A program made the translations under genes and the position numbers. Shown here piece after piece: positions 43,618 through 50,546 of a stretch of DNA of 64,000 nt. The notes under the pieces are model-generated. The model was not told the DNA's origin and made no database searches. It saw only the letters and a list, made by a program, of their open reading frames with translations. How positions within the stretch are numbered: position 1 is the first letter of the stretch; every line of letters begins with the position of its first letter. The DNA comes from CAZAMB01 sp964501365. GTDB taxonomy: Bacteria > Planctomycetota > Phycisphaerae > UBA1845. Location: positions 62,001 through 126,000 of the forward strand of contig CAZCST010000012.1 of assembly GCA_964501365.1 (NCBI GenBank), written 5' to 3'.

Positions 43618-43818
43618 TCATTGCCACCAACCGCGTCGCTGACCAATTCCCGCAACGACAAGGGCAATTCCAACGAGTACGAACATTATCCCAGTGATGC
43701 CTGCCTCTCGGCCCCGCAGCGAACGGATCCAAGGCATAACAAGCCCACCGTAGAGTGCAATTGCTGCACCGCTAAAAACGAGCCAACCCCCAGTCTGGGT
43801 CCCGTTCCTTGATGGCAT
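43618..43818 (-). CDS. Small two-helix membrane protein inserted in the sdh locus
   Basis: The 66-residue frame has two hydrophobic segments (GGWLVFSGAAIALYGGLVMPW and GITGIMFVLVGIALVVAGI) and basic ends. It starts on the ATG that shares a base with the TAA of the preceding gene (TAATG, 43816-43820), good evidence of translational coupling, and ends 28 bp before the sdhA start. No family is recognised. It might be a small subunit-like or assembly protein, but nothing in the sequence proves a link to Sdh. Confidence 0.6.
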   Translation of the reverse strand: MPSRNGTQTGGWLVFSGAAIALYGGLVMPWIRSLRGREAGITGIMFVLVGIALVVAGIGQRRGWWQ

Positions 43819-44387
43819 TACAAAACCTTACTTCCTAGTGCCGTTGGTGTCCTGTTAATTGCGCCACATTCAGGACAGCTGCCCGACAGGTTGCCGGTCA
43901 AATCATAGCCGCATCTACAAAACCCTGCGCGCCCTAGCACTCGCCAAGCATGTGCCTGTACTAGCAAGATCATCCCCAGCGCAATCCCTTGCACAAACGG
44001 AATCAAAACGATCGCGCCATCGAACGACGTAACAATTTTAGCGATTCCAAGCTGCGACACAGAACGAAAATTAGCTCTGAGTTGTGCAAGCGAGGAAAGC
44101 ACCCCCAGTGCCACAGGCGCGACCACAATTATCCAATACCAACATGCGCTTTTCCACATACGTCTTAATGCTGTTAGCACCCACCCTTGGAACATCCAAA
44201 AGATGGCCCAGAGAACACTGCATTCAAGGAGCCTCTGCGATAGCCGGCTTTTCGCCGGTGTTAAGACCGTAATTGGATAAAAGTTTAGCGCCTCAGCGAC
44301 AAGAGTATACGTGAACAACAAGAGTACTGAGGCAGAAAGTGCAATGCAAAGAGCCTTCGATGATATTGGCCGCTTCGATGATTGCAT
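43818..44387 (-). CDS. Polytopic membrane protein with C-terminal zinc ribbon
   Basis: The 189-residue protein has several hydrophobic segments (SKALCIALSASVLLLFTYTL, then ECSVLWAIFWMFQGWVLTAL, a third near 85-105 and a fourth near 130-150) and ends with CRCGYDLTGNLSGSCPECG, the planctomycete-type zinc ribbon at the opposite end of the chain from the paralogue pair at 7.1-8.3 kb. It is the first of two translationally coupled genes. It has no known function. Confidence 0.65.
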   Translation of the reverse strand: MQSSKRPISSKALCIALSASVLLLFTYTLVAEALNFYPITVLTPAKSRLSQRLLECSVLWAIFWMFQGWVLTALRRMWKSACWYWIIVVAPVALGVLSSLAQLRANFRSVSQLGIAKIVTSFDGAIVLIPFVQGIALGMILLVQAHAWRVLGRAGFCRCGYDLTGNLSGSCPECGAINRTPTALGSKVL

Positions 44388-44450
44388 GGTAGTTTCTGCC
44401 GTTACTCAGAGCATCTGTCCGACTTTCTAATCGAATAAGACCTTACTCCA

Positions 44451-46316
44451 TCATAAGGGATATCGCGCAAGGCAACATTCAAGAGCCTGATTTGCTGAAT
44501 CGCCACATGTCTTTCCCTGCTCGAAGCAAAGCCCCATTTCCCAAAGCGAAATCAGCGACGCGCTGCCTTCGCAAGTGACAAGACATGCTCTGTATATCAA
44601 AGGACCTCCGATCCAAGAGGGAAGGCAGGCAAAAGCGCACTCCACAGCTGTTTCTCCCAAATCGAGCCCGGCATCGGCTGCACACTGAGCCAGACCAGCA
44701 CGACAATCTGTCAATCTGCAACCATTTACGCAAAAACACTGGGTCGAGTTTCCGGGCGATCCACAAGCGTCGGTGCATGGCGAAGCTACGCCTCCAATTT
44801 CATCATCTGTGATTAAGACTCCACCAGCTACTTGACAGCATGAGTCTGTTTCGAAGCAACATGCATTTTCCGGCGTGTCATGGTGACATACTCCATTAAA
44901 GCACCAATCATTCGTACAATCAATTTGATCATCGCAGTCGACAGCGCAGCAAGGATCGATGGTATTCCCGCAACATGGATCTGGGTTCCCGCAGCAAGGA
45001 TTCGGATTGCCACAACAGGGATCAGAACTGCCACAACAGGGATCAGAACTGCCGCAACAAGGATTGGTACTGCTGCAACAGGAGTTAGGGTTACCACAAC
45101 ATGGGTTTTGACTGCCGCAGCATGGATTGGGATTACCGCAACAAGGGTCACTGTTTCCGCAACACGGATTTGAACTGCCGCAACACGGATTAGGGTTCCC
45201 ACAGCATGCATTCGTAGAACCACAGCAAGGTCCCTCGCAGCCGTTGGGGTGGGGATCACCATCGTTGGGCAAGCCGTCATTGTCGGCGTCGTCATCCTGG
45301 CCGTCGGAGACCCCGTCCCCGTCATCATCATTATCCTGGCTGTTTTCAATCCCGTCCCCGTCGATGTCCGGATCGTTTCCATTGGGAATCCCGTCTCCGT
45401 CGATATCTTCCTCGCATGGTCCTGGCGCCCCGCAGCACACCTCGCCGCAACAGTCGGGATTGCAGGCGCAAGAATGCGGATTCTCGCAGCAAGGAATGGA
45501 GCTGTTACAACAGGGGTCGGACGAACCGCAGCAGGAGTCACCGCTTCCGCAGCATGGGTCTGAATTGCCGCAACATGGGTTCGAGCTTCCGCAACAAGGG
45601 TCTGACGAGCCGCAGCAGGGGTCAGAACTACCACAACAGGGATTGCTGCTTCCGCAGCATGGTCCCGTGCACGGCCCGCCGTGTCCTCCGCAACTGCACC
45701 GTGAGCCAGCGAGCGCCATCGCAAAGAGTTCTTGTCGTGCCATCCCTCTCATGGGAGACGTAAGCGGCCCGCTCGCCGCTGCTGCCATCGCGGGATCGCA
45801 GCCTCCAGCGGGCGCGCAGGGCATGACGACGCTCACACCGCCGAAGTCAATGATGCCAGCCGTTCCGCCGGACATCACACCTAGGACATCGGCTTCCGTT
45901 GCCTGCTGCCAATTACCCGACGAAATAATTTCGGGGAGCGGTGAGAATTCCGGTTTTTCCAAGAGAATCGCTTCCGGATCGACGTCGAGGTCGCGTTGCA
46001 TAGCGCTAACTGCTTGCAAAACGTCCGCCTCGGTGAAGAGAAGTTGGTTAAAGAAGAACAATTGCTCTGTAGCAAAGTCGTTCCAGTAGGCAAGCTGCGT
46101 GTACGGTTCATCGCGGCCGTCCCAATCCTCGTCAGCATCGAAGACGGCCAGAATACCCTGCTCGCTCACTACGCGAAATCGTGTGAAATCAGGTTCCTCT
46201 GCGGATGCAACCCGCCCTACTCCTTTCTTAGACGGTTCACGAGTTTGCGCCAGCAGGCTGGTACTTGAGGCAGCAAGCAACGACACGAAAAGCAACGTGA
46301 CGCGAGTGTATGACAT
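44451..46316 (-). CDS. Exported protein with two tandem CC-repeat arrays around Asp repeats
   Basis: The 621-residue protein has a signal peptide (RVTLLFVSLLAASSTSLLAQ). An N-terminal third (about 30-200) has no recognised domain. Then nine 7-residue units of the form P-C-C-G-x-x-(N/D), an intervening block of Asp repeats (DIDGDGIENSQDNDDDGDG), and fourteen more CC units, each spaced 7 residues. A Cys-rich C-terminus follows (CDDQIDCTNDWC...). The arrays give about 46 adjacent Cys in pairs. They could bind metal or form dense disulfide cross-links; that is inference. The ATG at 46316 lies after AGGGAG and before the signal peptide. Confidence 0.8.
   Translation of the reverse strand: MSYTRVTLLFVSLLAASSTSLLAQTREPSKKGVGRVASAEEPDFTRFRVVSEQGILAVFDADEDWDGRDEPYTQLAYWNDFATEQLFFFNQLLFTEADVLQAVSAMQRDLDVDPEAILLEKPEFSPLPEIISSGNWQQATEADVLGVMSGGTAGIIDFGGVSVVMPCAPAGGCDPAMAAAASGPLTSPMRGMARQELFAMALAGSRCSCGGHGGPCTGPCCGSSNPCCGSSDPCCGSSDPCCGSSNPCCGNSDPCCGSGDSCCGSSDPCCNSSIPCCENPHSCACNPDCCGEVCCGAPGPCEEDIDGDGIPNGNDPDIDGDGIENSQDNDDDGDGVSDGQDDDADNDGLPNDGDPHPNGCEGPCCGSTNACCGNPNPCCGSSNPCCGNSDPCCGNPNPCCGSQNPCCGNPNSCCSSTNPCCGSSDPCCGSSDPCCGNPNPCCGNPDPCCGNTIDPCCAVDCDDQIDCTNDWCFNGVCHHDTPENACCFETDSCCQVAGGVLITDDEIGGVASPCTDACGSPGNSTQCFCVNGCRLTDCRAGLAQCAADAGLDLGETAVECAFACLPSWIGGPLIYRACLVTCEGSASLISLWEMGLCFEQGKTCGDSANQALECCLARYPL
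44940..45710. repeat. Two arrays of 21-bp in-frame repeats encoding PCCG units
   Basis: On the plus strand the pattern reads, for example, GATCAGAACTGCCGCAACAAG repeated with variation. The array at ~44940-45240 encodes 14 units and the array at ~45470-45710 encodes 9, separated by Asp-repeat DNA. Copies are similar but not identical. They are part of the CC-repeat gene. Confidence 0.85.
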
Positions 46317-46390
46317 GGTTTTATGCTCCCTTCTTTGGAATGACGCAGACAACCTTATACTCCATGTGACGCCGGGAGGCAAAGTGGTTC

Positions 46391-47146
46391 CTAATGCTTC
46401 TCCATCGTGACCGAGCGGTCGGTGGCGGCGGGGGGAGGACTTCCGGCGTCGAAGCGCTTAAAGCCGTTTAGGGCCCCCAGGCCCAGCGCACTCACCACAA
46501 TTCCCAGGGCCGCACAGACATAACCGGCCGCCCGCTGCGAGCGCGGCCGGATCGTAATCCCCCAGGTAATCAATGAGGTCCAGACGCCGTTCGCAAGGTG
46601 ATACACGGAGGCGATGATCCCCAAAGCATACAGCGGCGCGATCCACCAGGCCGACTGAATGGCGGCCGCCGTTGTAATCGCACCCGTCGGATCGCCGCTT
46701 TCACTGTGGAGTGCAAAACTTCCGCCGCCCAGTTTTGCGCCCAGCCAGTGCAACTGCCAGAGGTGGTACATGATGAAAAAGAACGCGATCATGCCGGTCC
46801 AGCGTTGCAGCGTGTACCGGATGTTACCGCCATAGGGATACGACATGGCGTTGGACTTGCCCGAGAAAATAATCATGAAGCCGACAACGGCGTGGAACGC
46901 CAGCGGAATGAAAATTCCCACGATTTCGACGGGCACCAGCAGTGGCCCCAGGGCGTGAATCCGCTCCACCGAATTCTGAAACTCTGCCCCCGGTTTGCCG
47001 GGCGCCAAAATGGATGCATTCGTGGCCAGGTGCATGATGAGAAACACGCCGACGGGAATCAATCCGGACAGCGAGTGCAACCGGCGAATGAGAAAGTGAT
47101 AACTCTCGGGCGGTGCTTCGACTTTGGGGGCTGCGCCTTCTTCCAC
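46391..47146 (-). CDS. sdhC: Succinate dehydrogenase/fumarate reductase cytochrome b subunit
   Basis: The 251-residue protein has five membrane helices and His residues in positions typical of the di-heme cytochrome b558 type (SYHFLIRRLHSLSG, LIMHLATN, AFHAVVGF, YHLWQLHW, VYHLANG). It anchors SdhAB and reduces menaquinone in B. subtilis-like complexes. It starts with GTG at 47146 preceded by GGAG. It is separated from sdhA by ~2.8 kb of other genes on the same strand, an unusual layout because sdhC normally precedes sdhA directly. Confidence 0.93.
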   Translation of the reverse strand: MEEGAAPKVEAPPESYHFLIRRLHSLSGLIPVGVFLIMHLATNASILAPGKPGAEFQNSVERIHALGPLLVPVEIVGIFIPLAFHAVVGFMIIFSGKSNAMSYPYGGNIRYTLQRWTGMIAFFFIMYHLWQLHWLGAKLGGGSFALHSESGDPTGAITTAAAIQSAWWIAPLYALGIIASVYHLANGVWTSLITWGITIRPRSQRAAGYVCAALGIVVSALGLGALNGFKRFDAGSPPPAATDRSVTMEKH

Positions 47147-47331
47147 GAGGGACTCCGTTGGAACGCGCCGCAGCGAGCCGCGGACTTCAGTCCGCGCGGA
47201 ATCTATGCGGCACGCGCGCGATTATAGGGGGCTCATTCTTCAATGCAATCGGGTGGTCTCGCGGCGCGACAGAATCGGCGTTTGCAAGACCTTTCTCATG
47301 CGTTTACCCTTTGATTGTGAACCCTTCACCC

Positions 47332-47820
47332 ATGTCAGGAGCCGCAATCCTCCCAGAACAGCGCAGCGCACTTGCCCTCCCGCCCCGCATTTGCTTCTGG
47401 TCGTATCATGCTTTGCGCATTCGCTGCACAGCCCTTGCGGCACTGTTGTTGACCGCCTTCTGTTTTTATGTTGCGGCCCGGCTAACTCCATCGCCGAGTG
47501 GATATGGAACTCATCGCCAGCTTGGGTTTCCCGCCTGCCTGACGCCCATCGTTACCGGTTATCCTTGCCCGACTTGTGGCATGACTACCGCGTTCGCATA
47601 CGCCGTTCGAGGTCAGTTTCTCAGCGCGTTTCATGCCCAGCCCGCGGGGTTTGCTTTGGCATTGGTACTCTTTGCCGGCGGTTTGTGCTGCATACGCGTT
47701 GTCGTGACCGGAAATTACGAATTCGCAAAATTCCGCGTGCATCCCGTGCGACTCGCATTGATGGTTGCATTCATCATAGTCTTTGGCTGGATTTACAAGA
47801 TCATGACGTTTTCACCATAG
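47332..47820 (+). CDS. DUF2752 membrane protein
   Basis: The 162-residue protein has the DUF2752 motif GYPCPTCGMTTAFAYAVRG (CPTCGxT near residues 82-89) with hydrophobic segments on either side. The family is widespread, small, membrane-bound and of unknown function. The ATG at 47332 is chosen because the upstream frame overlaps the divergent sdhC start region. It is followed 125 bp later by a terminator-like hairpin. Confidence 0.8.
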   Translation: MSGAAILPEQRSALALPPRICFWSYHALRIRCTALAALLLTAFCFYVAARLTPSPSGYGTHRQLGFPACLTPIVTGYPCPTCGMTTAFAYAVRGQFLSAFHAQPAGFALALVLFAGGLCCIRVVVTGNYEFAKFRVHPVRLALMVAFIIVFGWIYKIMTFSP

Positions 47821-47944
47821 CAGTCCTCACTCCTTACGCTTTCAGGACACCCGCGAAGACGACGGCCGTCCTCCACCTGTGGAGAAGAACATGGCCGAAT
47901 TTTTCGCGAATTGCGAGAAGTAGCGAATTCGTGCCCATCGAATC

Positions 47945-47983
47945 AAGCCGGGGCAAGGGCAACCTTCCCCGGCTTTTCCTTTT
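47945..47983 (+). terminator. Intrinsic terminator-like hairpin after DUF2752
   Basis: AAGCCGGGG-caagggcaacctt-CCCCGGCTT forms a 9-bp stem at 47945-47975, followed by TTCCTTTT. It lies just upstream of the next plus-strand gene. Confidence 0.6.
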
Positions 47984-48001
47984 GCATTCAAATGATTACC
48001 C

Positions 48002-49828
48002 ATGAAGCGCCGCGGCACACTTCTTTGGGTCCTGATCGTTTTCTGGCTTGTTGCCGGAACTGGATTCGTGGTCGCCGCGATCCGCCAAAAAGAACACCTC
48101 AATCTCAGCGCCACGGCCGGGGGGCAAATGCCCTACCTGGTCTATGCACGAAGGGTTGCGACGGAAGGACTCTTTGGACATTTCGGCGATCGTAATCGGA
48201 TGCCGCTGGTTCCAATCGTCGCTTCACTCTTTTACGACGCCGACTGGAATCTTTTTGTCGGGCGCGCTTCGTGGGTGGCGATTGCCGTGTCCCTGTCGCT
48301 ACTTGGGTCGATGGCGCTGATCGCGTATCGCAATCTGACGCCGCTTCTTGCGACTGCATTTTTGCTGATCGTTGCGGTGGCCGTGTTTGCGCCTCAGGCG
48401 TCCTTCCTTCAAGCGGATGTGCCCTATTATGCGTTTTTCTTTTGTTCATGGTGGGCGATGTTGCGGCTCCTGCAACGTCCAGGGCTCGCATTGGCCAGTG
48501 GTGCGGGATTGATATTGGGATTGACCTATCTGACGAAAGCCTCCGTCTTACTCGCCATTCCGATCTGGCTGGGAATGATGATCCTTCGGGCAATTATTTG
48601 CGCGCGCCGCAAGACGAACGAGTCGACACCATCAGATACTTCCCCAACGCTCGACCAGGTCGCTCATGGCAATTCGGTTCGATGGATTGGCGCAGGGTGT
48701 GTTACGCTGGCTGTCTTTCTCGCCTCGGTATCTCCATATCTGAAAAACAACCATGAACACTTCGGGCGATTCTTCTACAACGTGAATACCACGTTCTTCG
48801 TATGGTGCGATAGCTGGACACAGGCGCAGCGGTTCGCCGAAAAATACGAAATCGATCAACACTTTCCGGCGGCGCCTCCGGAGACGATCCCCGGCCCAGC
48901 GAGCTATTGGCGCACGCATACATCGCGACAGATTGTAAGCCGACTGACCTATGGTCTTAGGACGCTTGGCGCGCTTGCATGGGAATCGGCATCGCTCAAG
49001 TATCTTTTGTTTCTCGTCGTTTGCGCGGTTGTCGTCACGTCCTTGAACCCGTCATTAGCCATGTCGGTTGCTCAGCGATACAAATGGCCTATCGCATGGT
49101 CAGCGCTATTGTTTCTTGCCTATGTGCTCGCGTATGCCTGGTACGTCGTTGTGGCCTACGGAGATCGATTTGTTCTTTCACTCGTTGCGCCGATGCTTTT
49201 CGGACTCTGCGTCTACCTGAACAGAATTGGATCAGTGTTGCCGGCGTCGCGCTCGTTGCCCGTTTGGTTGTCCGTCCCGGAACAACTCGGGCTGATGCTT
49301 ATTCTTCTCGCGCTCGCTCATGGAATCGCGGCTGCGAACACGTCTTGGGTCACACCGACGGAGAGCTTCGTCCGGTTTTATTATGATGAATCGCATGAGG
49401 AACATCGTCGTGGGAACGTAGCGGAGGCGGAGCGCGGAATGAGGGGTGTGATCGCGCTGGATCCCGGCTTTGCTGCTGCGCATCGGGACCTGGGTATGAT
49501 CGCACTCACACAGCGACGCCTCGATGACGCTCTTGCTTCGCTGTCGAGGGCGGCGATCCTAGAGCCGACCTGGGCCGACATTCAAAACAGTCTCGGATCC
49601 GCATTGATTCAATCGGGCCGCCTGCGTGATGCGATTCCTGTGCTGGAAAGGGCGGTGGCTCTCAAGCCGGATTTCGCGGCGGCATGGTACAACCTGTGCG
49701 GCGGACTGCTGCAGATGGGCGAAGAGGACCGCGCAACCGCCTGCATCCAAAGGCTCAAACAGATTTCACCTGAATTGGCCCAAAATTTGGAAAACGGCTT
49801 TCAACGGCCTGCATCCCCGCTGCCTTAA
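48002..49828 (+). CDS. Polytopic membrane protein with C-terminal TPR repeats (GT-C-like)
   Basis: The 608-residue protein has about ten hydrophobic segments in its first 450 residues and TPR repeats in the last ~130 (GNVAEAERGMRGVIALDPGF, RLDDALASLSRAAILEPTWA). The layout, with a polar loop containing RNRMPLVPIVAS early in the chain, resembles GT-C membrane glycosyltransferases of the ArnT/PMT type, but no diagnostic motif is certain. It is likely an inner-membrane enzyme acting on lipid-linked sugars, which is inference. The ATG at 48002 follows a terminator and gives a good N-terminal hydrophobic helix. Confidence 0.7.
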   Translation: MKRRGTLLWVLIVFWLVAGTGFVVAAIRQKEHLNLSATAGGQMPYLVYARRVATEGLFGHFGDRNRMPLVPIVASLFYDADWNLFVGRASWVAIAVSLSLLGSMALIAYRNLTPLLATAFLLIVAVAVFAPQASFLQADVPYYAFFFCSWWAMLRLLQRPGLALASGAGLILGLTYLTKASVLLAIPIWLGMMILRAIICARRKTNESTPSDTSPTLDQVAHGNSVRWIGAGCVTLAVFLASVSPYLKNNHEHFGRFFYNVNTTFFVWCDSWTQAQRFAEKYEIDQHFPAAPPETIPGPASYWRTHTSRQIVSRLTYGLRTLGALAWESASLKYLLFLVVCAVVVTSLNPSLAMSVAQRYKWPIAWSALLFLAYVLAYAWYVVVAYGDRFVLSLVAPMLFGLCVYLNRIGSVLPASRSLPVWLSVPEQLGLMLILLALAHGIAAANTSWVTPTESFVRFYYDESHEEHRRGNVAEAERGMRGVIALDPGFAAAHRDLGMIALTQRRLDDALASLSRAAILEPTWADIQNSLGSALIQSGRLRDAIPVLERAVALKPDFAAAWYNLCGGLLQMGEEDRATACIQRLKQISPELAQNLENGFQRPASPLP

Positions 49829-49997
49829 CAATGGTTCACGAAGCTCGCAGCCTTGGATTTCCCAGGGCGTGGAAAATGCGGCCGAATCGCGTTATTATGG
49901 GAACGGAACCCGCAAGAATGTTTCATGCGGAAAAACCATCCGCCCTTCGTTCTGGATGATTCGGGCGCGGTGATATTCTGACGAAAGGAATCTTAGA

Positions 49998-50513
49998 ATG
50001 GTCAATCGGTTGCAAAAATCTGTTGCATTTCTCCTGTCGATCTCTTGCCTAACACTGCTGCCGGCATGCCCGTTTGGGGGAATCGGAATTGACATCGGAA
50101 ATGACAACTCCAATGATAATTCCAACGACAACAGCAATGATAACACCAACGGAAATGACAACGCGAACAGTAATGGCAACGACAACACCGTCGAAACCGA
50201 TTTCGCGCTGTTCACGGATCCGGATTCCGACTTCTCAACGACCGAAGTTCGCGACGTTGACGATGAAACCATACGTTTCCGAATCTCGAATCAGGCCATC
50301 GTCTATCAGGATGGAACCGAATACCAGGCAGGGTCCTGGCCTGTGACGGGCAACTTCCTGGGCGGCGTTGCCTTTGAGGTCCGCTTCGGGACTCAGGATG
50401 GTGAGCGTCGGGCGTATTTTACAGAGACGGGTCCTGCCACGATCTGTGACTACATCGTGACTCCGACTGTGTTCTCCATTGCTCCGACGAGCCAGACAGT
50501 TCCGCAGGAGTAA
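49998..50513 (+). CDS. Lipoprotein with Asn/Asp-rich repeat segment
   Basis: The 171-residue protein has a lipoprotein signal (KSVAFLLSISCLTLLPAC) and a low-complexity linker of repeated N-D-N-S units (NSNDNSNDNSNDNTNGNDNA, residues ~36-65), then an unrecognised beta-rich domain. The ATG at 49998 is preceded by GAAAGGA. The next gene on the strand starts 33 bp later, so the two may be co-transcribed. The repeats suggest a flexible spacer from the membrane. Confidence 0.7.
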   Translation: MVNRLQKSVAFLLSISCLTLLPACPFGGIGIDIGNDNSNDNSNDNSNDNTNGNDNANSNGNDNTVETDFALFTDPDSDFSTTEVRDVDDETIRFRISNQAIVYQDGTEYQAGSWPVTGNFLGGVAFEVRFGTQDGERRAYFTETGPATICDYIVTPTVFSIAPTSQTVPQE

Positions 50514-50546
50514 TCCTGCGGTTGGGGTGAACCAAAGGCATAGACG

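Noticed and set aside
42357..43697. A 446-codon plus-strand frame inside sdhA
   Set aside because: Antisense of a conserved gene.
44940..45710. 21-bp repeats considered as a CRISPR or regulatory array
   Set aside because: They encode the PCCG units in frame and have no spacers.
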